Of a stretch of DNA of 64,000 bases, positions 28,012 to 36,469 are shown piece after piece. Position 1 is the stretch's first letter, and the number at the start of each line of letters is the position of its first letter. The notes beneath the pieces are model-generated. The model ran no database searches, had not been told where the DNA came from, and was given only the letters and a program-made list of their open reading frames with translations. The stretch comes from JACDAE01 sp963717195. Its GTDB lineage: Bacteria; Chloroflexota; Ktedonobacteria; Ktedonobacterales; Ktedonobacteraceae. The position numbers and the translations under genes are program-made. The DNA lies in contig CAVQVR010000002.1 in the NCBI GenBank assembly GCA_963717195.1, positions 248,001 through 312,000 of the forward strand, in the 5' to 3' direction.

Positions 28012-29313
28012 ATGCAGATGTTTTCACCCAGGAACTCCGGCAGTTCCCATCAGCAACGTATGCGGCTACCTTTTCTGGCAGCCACATTCCTTATCCTTGG
28101 ATCCCTGGTTTTTCTAGCTCTCACCTTCGTCCTATCTGGCAAGACCCCTACAGCGCGAGCGGCAGCATCCTGGACGCAGATCTGGGGCGACGATTTTAAC
28201 GGCAGAGCTGGAACAGGCGTCAATACCTCCAACTGGCTCTACGACACTGGCACGAGCTATCCTGGAGGGGCTGCGCACTGGGGTACAGGCGAGGTTGAGA
28301 CGATGTCGAGCAGCACATCCAACGTCTATCAAGACGGTAGCGGACACCTTGTGATTAAGCCAATTCGTAGTTCAAGCGGTGCCTGGACTTCAGGACGTAT
28401 TGAGACACAACGCACAGACTTCGCAGCACCAGCGGGTGGTAAGCTGGCAGTTGAAGCATCTATCCAACAACCTGACATCTCAGGCACGGCTGCTCTCGGG
28501 TACTGGCCTGCGTTCTGGATGATGGGCGCAGCGGCGCGTCCAGTTGGAGCGACGAACTGGCCACGCATCGGTGAGATTGATACAATGGAGGATATCAACG
28601 GGCTGAGTTCTGAGTTCGCCACATTGCACTGCGGCGTCGATCCGGGCGGTCCATGTAATGAAACAACCGGCCTCGGAAGCGGGCGGCATGCATGCTCAGG
28701 CTGTCAGATCGCGTACCATACCTACCGGGTAGAAGTTGACCGCAGCGTCTCACCCGAGCAGATCCGTTGGTATCTGGACGGGACCAACTTCTTCACCGTA
28801 AATGCCAGTCAGGTCGATGCAACCACATGGGCCAACGCGGTTGATCATGGCTTCTTCATTATCCTTAACGTTGCGATGGGTGGAGCCTTCCCCGCAGCAT
28901 TTGATACTAGCGGTAATAATGGAGGTCCAACCAGGTCAACACAATCTGGCGTACCTATGAATGTTAGCTACGTCCACGTTTTCACATCAAGTGGTTCTAC
29001 AGCCACACCAACACCGACAGCCACACCAACCTCATGTTCAAGCACTTTCACAGCAGGCGTGGTGAGTTCAAGTTCAACCACAGCTCTGCCCTGGTTCCGA
29101 CCTTGTGATTGGACGGCTGGTTATGTGATCGTGCACTACATCGTAGGCGGTAACGTGCAACAGAATGTTTACATGACTTACAACAGTAGCAAGTCCCGTT
29201 GGGAATACAGCATCAGCGGGATAAGTTCTGGAACCGTGCTTCGGTACTCGTTTACATACCAGAGGAACGGACTTCAGTACGATACAGGAATTTACACATG
29301 GACTCATCCATAG
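28012..29313 (+). CDS. Secreted GH16 beta-1,3-glucanase with CBM56
   Basis: 433 residues. A signal anchor or long signal peptide (FLAATFLILGSLVFLALTFVL) precedes a GH16 domain (about 52-320): WGDDFNG, GGKLAVEASIQQPD, YWPAFWMMG, and the catalytic motif GEIDTMED with its two Glu residues, later HTYRVEVD and FFIILNVAMGGAFP. A Thr/Pro linker (ATPTPTATPT) leads to a C-terminal domain (about 345-433; WTAGYVIVHYIVGG, QQNVYMTYNSSKSRWEY) of CBM56 type, which binds beta-1,3-glucan. Likely an extracellular laminarinase acting on fungal or algal walls, possibly controlled by the LacI regulator upstream. Confidence 0.9.
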   Translation: MQMFSPRNSGSSHQQRMRLPFLAATFLILGSLVFLALTFVLSGKTPTARAAASWTQIWGDDFNGRAGTGVNTSNWLYDTGTSYPGGAAHWGTGEVETMSSSTSNVYQDGSGHLVIKPIRSSSGAWTSGRIETQRTDFAAPAGGKLAVEASIQQPDISGTAALGYWPAFWMMGAAARPVGATNWPRIGEIDTMEDINGLSSEFATLHCGVDPGGPCNETTGLGSGRHACSGCQIAYHTYRVEVDRSVSPEQIRWYLDGTNFFTVNASQVDATTWANAVDHGFFIILNVAMGGAFPAAFDTSGNNGGPTRSTQSGVPMNVSYVHVFTSSGSTATPTPTATPTSCSSTFTAGVVSSSSTTALPWFRPCDWTAGYVIVHYIVGGNVQQNVYMTYNSSKSRWEYSISGISSGTVLRYSFTYQRNGLQYDTGIYTWTHP

Positions 29314-29363
29314 TGGTTAGAACGTCTTTGTATCTATAGAGTTCTGTATAGTACCGTCACGAC

Positions 29364-29430
29364 CTTATGAACAGCATCCAGCGAATACGATCATTAAAGA
29401 TCACCGTATTCGCTGGATGCTGTTTATAAG
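29364..29430. terminator. Long inverted repeat after the GH16 gene
   Basis: AACAGCATCCAGCGAATACG (29,370-29,389) pairs perfectly with 29,405-29,424 across a 15-base loop; six more pairs (one G-T) extend the stem to 29,364 and 29,430. It lacks a T-run, so it could be a factor-assisted terminator or a remnant of a mobile element end. The rest of 29,431-29,785 shows no convincing gene. Confidence 0.6.
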
Positions 29431-29816
29431 GAAAGCATACATAAGGAAAGGTTTCGCGAGAGCAGAAAAGAACAGGTGGCTCTTCTCACACGCTTTGCAC
29501 CTGGAGTATTGGGAAGAGACGCGAGAGACAGTGTGGGGACAGGTCACATTACGCTGGGTCATCAGCAAAACCTACCAGCATACACTGGAGCATAGTAACG
29601 ATATTCTCAAACATGCTTTGTATGGAGGCGAATTGCGCGTTTCCAGGGAGCACTAAACGGGAATATTGAACGGTTCAAAAATGTTATACAGGATAAGAGA
29701 AAAAAGCGATTGTAAGCATCTTTATGTAGAGTCACAATCGTGTAGTAATTTGCGAAAACTTTAATTTGGACTGAAAACCGTGCTTGTAGCCACTAGCCAA
29801 AGGGGCTACTACATGC

Positions 29817-29877
29817 TATAATACGTGAAGAATTAAGAAAATCTTTTTTGAGAAAAGTGGGTCGATCCCCACTTTTC
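29817..29877 (+). promoter_or_regulatory. Promoter -10 box and leader hairpin of the nusA operon
   Basis: TATAAT at 29,817-29,822 with a weak -35 region. The leader contains AGAAAAGTGGG (29,851-29,861) and CCCACTTTTCT (29,867-29,877), an 11-bp stem, without a T-run, 75 bases before the nusA start; it could be a processing or NusA autocontrol site. Confidence 0.5.
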
Positions 29878-29958
29878 TGTTTGCCAGAGACTTTTTTTCT
29901 TTGCACACGAACAAATTAAAGTAGTTTCTACTAGACACCAGCGGGAGGATTATGGCAT

Positions 29959-31173
29959 ATGAGGAGCGAATTTCAGGCTGCAATTGCGCAGTTGATTGCC
30001 GAAAAAGGACTACCCCGCGAAGTGGTAATGGAAACCGTAGCAAATGCCTTGCTAGCAGCTTACCGCAAAAGCTTCGGGGGCGGAGAGAACGTCCGCATCG
30101 AAGTAGACAAAAACGGTGAGGTGCATGTATGGGCATCGAAACGAGTGGTAGCCCAGGTAAAAGATCCCAACGAGGAAGTTTCTCTGGCAGAGGCGCAGCT
30201 TAGCATCCCCAAAGCTGCTCTTGGGCAATTTGTTGATGTCGATTCATCATCCATTTTCTCACGTATTCCAACTCAAACGGCCAAACAGGTCATATTGCAA
30301 AGGATTCGTGAGGCAGAGCATGAGCATCTCTACGACCAGATCAAAAACTGGGTCGGCGAAATCCGCCTTGGCACTCTCACACGCAAAGATCCCACTCGCG
30401 GCTGGCTGCTTGATTTTGACCTTGACAAGGCCGACAAAGTTGATGGCGTAATGCCTATCAGTGAAGAAGTTGGAACTGAAAGGTATCGCACCGGGCAGAA
30501 GCTGCGTGTCTATGTCTATGATGTGCGGCGTGTGCAGGGACGGATGCTCCAGATTCTTGTTTCGCGCACACATCGCGATCTGGTACGCCGTTTGTTTGAA
30601 TCGGAGGTTCCTGAAATTTATGAAGGGACCATCGAGATCAAAGGCATTGCACGTGAGCCGGGTAGCCGTTCAAAGGTAGCAGTTATGGCACGCCAGGAGG
30701 GTCTTGACCCGATTGGCTCTTGCGTGGGTGTGCGAGGTTCGCGCATCAATAATATTGTGCACGAACTGAACGATGAAAAAATTGATATCATTCAGTGGAG
30801 CCCTGACACTGCTACCTTCGTCGCTAACTCGCTCAGCCCGGTCAAGCCACTCAAGGTTGAGCTGAGAGAGAGCGACCATACAGCGGTCGTCACAGTGCTA
30901 GAGAAGCAGTTGTCTCTTGCCATTGGCAAAGATGGACAAAATGCTCGCCTTGCTGCCAAACTGACTGGCTGGCGCGTCGACGTGACAAAACCTGTTGAGG
31001 GCGAACACTACGACGAACCAGCAGAGGAATACCAGGAACCTGTCGCAACTCACTCGGCACGGCGCGACCGTTCCCACGGCGGACGACACGAAAGAAGCGA
31101 TAACAACAGCCCACGACGTTCCTCCGGACGTGGCGGTGGTAGACATAATTCTCATTTATATGACAGGGAGTAG
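29959..31173 (+). CDS. nusA: Transcription termination/antitermination factor NusA
   Basis: 404 residues. Start MRSEFQAAIAQLIAEKGLPREVV is typical; GGGAGG lies 11 bases upstream. Order: N-terminal RNA polymerase-binding domain (1-125), S1 domain (about 135-200, with RGWLLDFDLDKADKVDGVMP), KH1 and KH2 (EGLDPIGSCVGVRGSRINNIV; LAIGKDGQNARLAAKLTGWRVDV). The tail is Arg/Ser/His-rich rather than carrying AR repeats. It binds RNA polymerase and nascent RNA at pauses. rimP, often first in this operon, is absent; rnpM follows after 11 bases. Confidence 0.95.
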   Translation: MRSEFQAAIAQLIAEKGLPREVVMETVANALLAAYRKSFGGGENVRIEVDKNGEVHVWASKRVVAQVKDPNEEVSLAEAQLSIPKAALGQFVDVDSSSIFSRIPTQTAKQVILQRIREAEHEHLYDQIKNWVGEIRLGTLTRKDPTRGWLLDFDLDKADKVDGVMPISEEVGTERYRTGQKLRVYVYDVRRVQGRMLQILVSRTHRDLVRRLFESEVPEIYEGTIEIKGIAREPGSRSKVAVMARQEGLDPIGSCVGVRGSRINNIVHELNDEKIDIIQWSPDTATFVANSLSPVKPLKVELRESDHTAVVTVLEKQLSLAIGKDGQNARLAAKLTGWRVDVTKPVEGEHYDEPAEEYQEPVATHSARRDRSHGGRHERSDNNSPRRSSGRGGGRHNSHLYDRE

Positions 31174-31184
31174 AAGGGGCGTGT

Positions 31185-31559
31185 ATGGCAAAGATAGCAA
31201 GTAAACAACCGAAGCGGCAAAAGCACGTACCGTTGCGCACCTGTATCTCCTGTCGAGACACGAAATCGAAGCGTGAACTTCTGCGCGTTGTGCGCACGCC
31301 CGATGGGCATGTGCAGATTGATGCTACCGGCAAGAAGTCGGGGCGCGGAGCCTATCTCTGTGCCCGTCGCTCATGCTGGGAGAACGCGATCAAGAAGCAC
31401 CGACTCGAACAGGAATTTGAGCTCACACTTTCCGCAGAGGATCGTGCAGAACTGGATGCTTATATTGCAACGTTACCAAAGGACGAACCTGCTACAACAA
31501 TTGCAGTCAAGAGTCCATCTACCCGCAAAAAAGGGAACGACAATTCCGCATCCGTGTAG
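31185..31559 (+). CDS. rnpM: YlxR family RNA-binding protein (RnpM)
   Basis: 124 residues. The conserved N-terminal domain reads PLRTCISCRDTKSKRELLRVVR, then GKKSGRGAYLCARRSCWENAIKK, as in YlxR/DUF448 proteins, which sit between nusA and infB in most bacteria; the B. subtilis protein modulates RNase P. The C-terminal 45 residues are an acidic then Lys-rich extension. The stop TAG is formed by the GTAGGGGC end of an interspersed repeat that follows directly. Confidence 0.9.
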   Translation: MAKIASKQPKRQKHVPLRTCISCRDTKSKRELLRVVRTPDGHVQIDATGKKSGRGAYLCARRSCWENAIKKHRLEQEFELTLSAEDRAELDAYIATLPKDEPATTIAVKSPSTRKKGNDNSASV

Positions 31560-31610
31560 GGGCCAGGTTTATCGCGCCCGTGGGTAGGGGCCAGATTTAT
31601 CGCGCCCGTT
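31556..31610. repeat. Two tandem copies of the GTAGGGGC repeat
   Basis: Copies at 31,556-31,583 and 31,584-31,610, inverse to those at 2.4 kb: GTAGGGGCCAG, then TTTATCGCGCCCG. The first base triplets give the stop codon of rnpM. Confidence 0.75.
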
Positions 31611-31896
31611 GCAAGTCTCGGTTGAGTACGATATACTGAGACTGTGTAGATTGTCCCTCTCCTGTTTAAGGAGGGAGAGGAAATATTCAATACTAACATC
31701 TAATCGTGAGATTGGATGAGGATTGAAAGAAGCAATGCGTCATTTTATCTCTACTCTTGATAGAGACACAGCCCCTCGTCTAAAGGGCAGTTATAGCAAG
31801 CGATGTTTGCGGAGCGATCAGCTATGATTTTATAACAACCATAGCCACTACGCCAGAGAGCGCAGACTGAGGCATGCCTGCCACTGCACCAACGAG

Positions 31897-31942
31897 GGTC
31901 TGTCCCCTTTCTTCTATGCAAGAAAGGCGACAGACCTTTTTT
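31897..31942 (+). terminator. Intrinsic terminator in the infB leader (possible attenuator)
   Basis: GGTCTGTC (31,897-31,904) pairs with GACAGACC (31,929-31,936) and CCTTTCTT with AAGAAAGG around a 6-base loop, with one C-C mismatch, followed by TTTTTT. It stands 66 bases before infB and inside the operon, behind a 280-base leader with further dyads (GTTATA near 31,789 and TATAAC near 31,833). Either a terminator with a new infB promoter behind it or an attenuator. Confidence 0.7.
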
Positions 31943-32008
31943 ATGGCTGTGAAGAGAGATTTCCAGCGCCACTTGTGGCGCATCAACAGATAGAAGGGAG
32001 TCTTCTTC

Positions 32009-34762
32009 ATGAGAGACACATCTGAATTCCCAGATGCCACTGAGCAGGCCAAACCGGCAGGAACGCGTGCGAAAACAGGCACACGCTCGAAAGCAGAAAA
32101 CGCTCAATCAGGCAACCAGGAGCAAGATACTAAACCAACAACACGCTCGAAAGCAGAAAGCGCTCAATCAGGCAACCAGGAGCAAGATACTAAACCAACA
32201 ACACGCCGTCGAACTGCACAAAGTCAGCAAGGAACAGCGGCTCATATACAGAATGGCAGTGATAATACGGCAACGACCTCTCCATCAGGTGCTCCACCGC
32301 AGCCATCAACTGCTGCAGCACAGGATGGAAGTGCAACGGCCCCTCAACGGGCCAACAATACAACAGAGGCAGTGCAACGTCCACCCAGACAGCGATTGGC
32401 AGGTGATGGGCAGACTGCAACACCGCGTAACAGTGGGACGGTTCAGCAACGGCCGGGTAACGCACCCATTCAGCCACGCAGCAATACCTTGCCTGCTCAG
32501 CCGCGTAGCAACAATGCTCCAATGCAACAACGCCCGGGTAACGCACCTGTTCAACCGCGTAGTAATAATGCTCCAATGCAACAACGCCCGGGTAGTGCAC
32601 CTGTTCAACCGCGTAGTAATAATGCTCCATATCAACAGCAACGAAGCAACTCTGCTCCGTATCAGGGAGGACCACGACCGGCACCTTCCTATCGTCAGGG
32701 AGGAACAGGTCAACAGGCACCAGCGCAACGGCCAGGATATGCTCCCCAGCGTCCTGGTGGAACGAGCGGTGGCCCAGGGACAGGGACTCAGCAAGGAGGA
32801 TATTCCGCCCCGTATCAGCGATCAGGAGGGCGTCCTGGTGGTAATACAGGAACAGCAGGAAACCGCCCACAAGGACAACAGGGGCGTCCTGGTGGTGGAA
32901 ACCGTCCAGGGGGAGGACGCTCGGCTACTCCAGCGCAGAAAACGCATGAACGCCGTGCACCAGTAGTCAAAGAGAAACCAACAGGTCCTATCTCTCTGCC
33001 ACAACAGATCATGGTGAAGGATCTGGCCGAGTTATTGAGCGTTACACCCAATGAGGCCATCCGGGGACTGATCAAGCATGGTGTCTTTGCCAACATCAAC
33101 CAGATCGTTGAATACGACAAAGCATCGTTGGTCGCTCAGGATATTGGCTTTGAGCCAACGCTAAGCACGACCACAGACACGTCATCTGCACAGGCAGAGC
33201 GCAAACTCTCAGCAAACGAAGTGATGATGGCAGCTCGCAACGATGACGACACCATTGTTATTCCACCAGTCGTGACCATTATGGGACATGTCGATCATGG
33301 TAAAACCTCCTTGCTCGATACCATCCGTAAAACAAAGGTAGCGGCAGGCGAAGCTGGTGGTATCACCCAGCATATCGGTGCCTACCAGGTTGAGCTCAAT
33401 GGCAAAAAGATTACCTTTCTGGACACACCAGGTCACGAAGCGTTTACCGCCATGCGTGCCCGAGGCGCCCAGGGAGCCCATATCGCTATTATCGTCGTCG
33501 CAGCCGATGACGGGGTGATGCCTCAGACACGTGAAGCCATCGACCATGCACGAGCCGCAAAAGTGCCGATCATCATTGCGCTCAACAAAATCGATAAAGC
33601 CAACGCAAATCCCGACCACGTTAAACAACAACTGGCCGAGATCGACGTGGTTATCGAAGAATACGGCGGAGAGATCGTCTGTGTTCCAGTCTCTGCACGT
33701 AAAGGAATAGGCATCGACGAACTGCTCGATTATATTCTGCTGGTAGCTGAGGTACAGGACATCCGAGCAAATCCAAACCGATTGGCGACCGGAGTCATTA
33801 TCGAGGCCAGATTGGAGAAGAACAGCGGACCAACGGCAACTGTTCTGGTTCAACAGGGTACTCTCAAAATGGGCGACAATATCGTGGTTGGGGCGATATC
33901 AGGAAAAGTACGCGCGATGTTTAATGATCGTGGCAAACGTATTCAGAAAGCACCGCCCAGCATGCCGGTAAGCATTATCGGGCTGCCAGAGGTTCCACAG
34001 GCAGGAGATCACCTGGAAGCTGTCGTCGACGAGCGTACCGCTAAACAACGTGCGGAGCAGGAAAACGAGAAACGGCGCGATGAAAACGCCGCCAGTAGCC
34101 AGGTCAGCCTTGATACACTCTATACTCAGATGCAAGCGGGCAAAGTCAAGGAAATGGAGCTCATCATCAAATATGATGTTCAGGGTTCTGCTGAGGCTAT
34201 CAAGAATGCACTGACCAAAGTAGGCGAAGAGAACTTCAACAAGGTACGCCTGATTTACGAAGGCGTCGGGAACATCAGTGAGACCGATGTCCACCTGGCA
34301 GCCGCCTCTGGTGCGATCATCATTGGCTTCAATGTCAAGGCCGATGGAGCCGCACAGCGCGAGGCACAGAAAGACGGCGTCGATATCCGCTATTATAATG
34401 TCATCTACAAGCTGACCGATGACATTCAGGCCGCCCTGGTTGGTATGCTCGAACCCACGCTGCGCGAAGTCATCGATGGGCATGCCGAAGTGATGCAGAT
34501 CTTTAAAGCAGGCAAAATTACTGTCATTGCTGGCTGCCGCATCACCGATGGCAAGCTGACACGTTCATCACAGGCACGTGTGATGCGTAAAGAAACGAAG
34601 GTGCATGAAGGCAAGATCGCGTCCCTGCGCCGTGGCAAAGACGATGTACGCGAGGTTGCCAGTGGATATGAATGTGGCATCGTCCTGGAAGACTTTACCG
34701 ATTTTGAAGTCGGTGATATCATCGAAGCATTCTCACAGGAGAAAGTCAAGCCAGGAGCATAG
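32009..34762 (+). CDS. infB: Translation initiation factor IF-2
   Basis: 917 residues; GAAGGGAG precedes the ATG. Residues 1-325 are a low-complexity Gln/Asn/Pro/Arg/Gly region with two tandem repeats (20-residue units from 32,081, 18-residue units from 32,501). Then the IF2_N domain (LPQQIMVKDLAELLSVTPNEAIRGLIKHG over residues 330-358), and the GTPase: G1 GHVDHGKTS, G3 DTPGHEAF, G4 NKID, G5 SARKGIG; domain II, IF-2 C1 and C2 domains end in ECGIVLEDFTDFEVGDIIEAF. It places initiator tRNA on the 30S subunit. The N-region is unusually long and repetitive. Confidence 0.95.
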   Translation: MRDTSEFPDATEQAKPAGTRAKTGTRSKAENAQSGNQEQDTKPTTRSKAESAQSGNQEQDTKPTTRRRTAQSQQGTAAHIQNGSDNTATTSPSGAPPQPSTAAAQDGSATAPQRANNTTEAVQRPPRQRLAGDGQTATPRNSGTVQQRPGNAPIQPRSNTLPAQPRSNNAPMQQRPGNAPVQPRSNNAPMQQRPGSAPVQPRSNNAPYQQQRSNSAPYQGGPRPAPSYRQGGTGQQAPAQRPGYAPQRPGGTSGGPGTGTQQGGYSAPYQRSGGRPGGNTGTAGNRPQGQQGRPGGGNRPGGGRSATPAQKTHERRAPVVKEKPTGPISLPQQIMVKDLAELLSVTPNEAIRGLIKHGVFANINQIVEYDKASLVAQDIGFEPTLSTTTDTSSAQAERKLSANEVMMAARNDDDTIVIPPVVTIMGHVDHGKTSLLDTIRKTKVAAGEAGGITQHIGAYQVELNGKKITFLDTPGHEAFTAMRARGAQGAHIAIIVVAADDGVMPQTREAIDHARAAKVPIIIALNKIDKANANPDHVKQQLAEIDVVIEEYGGEIVCVPVSARKGIGIDELLDYILLVAEVQDIRANPNRLATGVIIEARLEKNSGPTATVLVQQGTLKMGDNIVVGAISGKVRAMFNDRGKRIQKAPPSMPVSIIGLPEVPQAGDHLEAVVDERTAKQRAEQENEKRRDENAASSQVSLDTLYTQMQAGKVKEMELIIKYDVQGSAEAIKNALTKVGEENFNKVRLIYEGVGNISETDVHLAAASGAIIIGFNVKADGAAQREAQKDGVDIRYYNVIYKLTDDIQAALVGMLEPTLREVIDGHAEVMQIFKAGKITVIAGCRITDGKLTRSSQARVMRKETKVHEGKIASLRRGKDDVREVASGYECGIVLEDFTDFEVGDIIEAFSQEKVKPGA
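32081..32200 (+). repeat. 60-bp tandem repeat in infB
   Basis: Two units, 32,081-32,140 and 32,141-32,200, nearly identical, plus a short third start. Each encodes 20 residues of TRSKAE(N/S)AQSG type sequence, keeping the frame. Confidence 0.85.
32501..32640 (+). repeat. 54-bp tandem repeat in infB
   Basis: Units at 32,501-32,554, 32,555-32,608 and a partial third from 32,609, each encoding PRSNNAPMQQRPG(N/S)APVQ, in frame within the disordered N-terminal region. Confidence 0.8.
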
Positions 34763-34802
34763 TCAGACCTTCGCCCTTTACGGGGGAAATGATCGGAATT
34801 GG

Positions 34803-34884
34803 GGATAGGGGTGTGTCCTTGCGACCGCCAGGTTCCTGGCGAGAAAGTCCCCCGCCGGGCGGTCGCAAGGACACACCCCTATCC
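34803..34884. repeat. Perfect 27-bp palindromic element behind infB
   Basis: Arms 34,803-34,829 and 34,858-34,884 are exact inverted copies (GGATAGGGGTG ... CACCCCTATCC), with a second hairpin CGCCAGG-TT-CCTGGCG at 34,826-34,841 in the loop. A further GTAGGGAC unit follows at 34,911. The gap to rbfA (34,763-35,034) holds no gene. Confidence 0.8.
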
Positions 34885-35034
34885 ATTGGTTTTTCCCAGG
34901 GTAGGGACTACGTTTACGGCGTCCTGCGATTTATCGGCTTGCGTGGCTCCCTGGCAGAGGGCCAATGAGATATGGATAGGGCCAGTTCCATACCAGGAAC
35001 GAATTCTGCCCCTACCGCGAAAAGGATAAGCGAG

Positions 35035-35433
35035 ATGCCACATCAATATAGACAAGAAAAACTGGGCGAACTCATTGCGCTAGAACTGAGTGATCTGCTA
35101 CGTACAAGGGTCAAAGATCCACGCGTCGGTTTCGCCAGCATTACTCATGTTGAAGTGAGTGGAGACCTGCGCCACTCTAAAATCTTCGTAAGCGTCATGG
35201 GAACACCAGAAGAGCAAGCAGCCACTATGAAAGGGCTGAAAAATGCGACCGGCTACCTTCGTCACGAGTTGGCAACCCGGATCAGCTTACGGTACATGCC
35301 GGAGATCGCCTTTAAACTCGATACATCGATAGCAGAAGGAGCACGCATCCTCGATCTGATTAACAAAATTGAGGAAGAGGAACGTGCAAAAGAGCAAACG
35401 TCCGAGGCACAAAATGAGCACAACATTGTATAA
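35035..35433 (+). CDS. rbfA: 30S ribosome-binding factor A
   Basis: 132 residues from ATG 35,035 (AAAAGG upstream), the usual size. It begins MPHQYRQEKLGELIALELSDLLR and has KDPRVGFASITHVEVSGDLRHSKIFVSVMG across residues 27-57, then LRHELATRISLRYMPEIAFKLD, all hallmarks of the KH-like RbfA fold, which assists 16S rRNA maturation in 30S assembly. The acidic tail overlaps the next gene by 20 bases. Confidence 0.95.
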   Translation: MPHQYRQEKLGELIALELSDLLRTRVKDPRVGFASITHVEVSGDLRHSKIFVSVMGTPEEQAATMKGLKNATGYLRHELATRISLRYMPEIAFKLDTSIAEGARILDLINKIEEEERAKEQTSEAQNEHNIV

Positions 35434-36442
35434 TTCTGGACTTGCTGAACAGATAAATGCAACGCTGGTACAAGAAGCAATGGCGCTGATTGAACCGGCA
35501 CAGCGTATTGCACTGCTCGCCCATCAGCATCCTGATGGAGATTGCCTCGGGTCGGCATTAGGCTTTGCACATATACTACAAGCGATGGGCAAAACCTGCG
35601 TTCCGGCATGTGCAGATCCAGCTCCCAAAACATTCGAGTTTCTTCCTGGCATCGATACGCTCCAGACCACACTGGGAGATGAGCGCTTCGACCTCGTAAT
35701 TGCTCTAGATGCTGGCGAATTAACGCGTTACGGCGTACTCTATGAGCACCACCGCGCCTTTCTTGACTCCGCCACCATTCTTAATATAGACCATCACATC
35801 AGCAGTCAGGGCTGTGGACGTGTCAACATCATTGACCCGGTCAGCGCCGCCACTGCTGAGTTGCTCATCCTCTTCCAGCAGCAAGCTCAGTTACCCCTGA
35901 GCAAAGATGCCGCTACTTGCCTGCTCACCGGAATCATCACCGATACCGCTTCATTTCAGCACACCAGCACCACCCCCCGTACAATGGAGGTGGGAGCAGT
36001 GCTGCTGCGAGCAGGGGCAATTCCCGAAACCATTGCCAGACCCATCTTTCGGACGCAACCGCTGGTGCAGATGCGCTTTCGTGCTCTAGTCATCGAGAAA
36101 GCTCAGACGACCTGTAATGGACAAATCATCTGGTCATACACAGACGACAAAATGCTGGCCGCCACTGGAGCAACGGCAGATATGGATGATAACTTCTCCG
36201 CAGTATTACGTGATATTGAAGGTGTGCAGATCGCAGTTCTTTTTAAAAGCTACGGAGACCTGCAAACAACACGCCTGAGCATACGTAGCGCCGAACCATA
36301 CAATGCAGCCGAAATCTGCGGACGCTTCGGTGGTGGTGGGCATGCACGTGCAGCAGGAGCTACTCTTTCCTTGCCACTAAGCGAAGCAATAATGATGGTC
36401 ATAGCAGAACTGGAGCAAGAGGTCAAAAAACAGGAGGGTTAA
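35414..36442 (+). CDS. nrnA: DHH-family phosphoesterase, NrnA-like
   Basis: 342 residues from ATG 35,414 with GAGG upstream, overlapping rbfA by 20 bases. Motifs: HQHPDGDCLGSALGFAHIL (DHH motif I), DLVIALDAGELTRYG (II), NIDHHISSQGCG (III), GIITDTASFQHT (IV) and the DHHA1 signature GRFGGGGHARAAGATL near the end. NrnA enzymes degrade nano-RNAs and convert pAp to AMP using Mn2+. Its place between rbfA and truB is common in many phyla. Confidence 0.92.
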   Translation: MSTTLYNSGLAEQINATLVQEAMALIEPAQRIALLAHQHPDGDCLGSALGFAHILQAMGKTCVPACADPAPKTFEFLPGIDTLQTTLGDERFDLVIALDAGELTRYGVLYEHHRAFLDSATILNIDHHISSQGCGRVNIIDPVSAATAELLILFQQQAQLPLSKDAATCLLTGIITDTASFQHTSTTPRTMEVGAVLLRAGAIPETIARPIFRTQPLVQMRFRALVIEKAQTTCNGQIIWSYTDDKMLAATGATADMDDNFSAVLRDIEGVQIAVLFKSYGDLQTTRLSIRSAEPYNAAEICGRFGGGGHARAAGATLSLPLSEAIMMVIAELEQEVKKQEG

Positions 36443-36469
36443 TAACTGGTGCACCAGCAAAGGGAAAAT

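Noticed and set aside
29417..29656. 79-codon open frame after the GH16 gene
   Set aside because: It starts within the long inverted repeat, has no ribosome site and no family resemblance.
31640..31944. T-box riboswitch before infB
   Set aside because: A terminator and stems are present but the T-box sequence (AGGGTGGNACCGCG) is absent.
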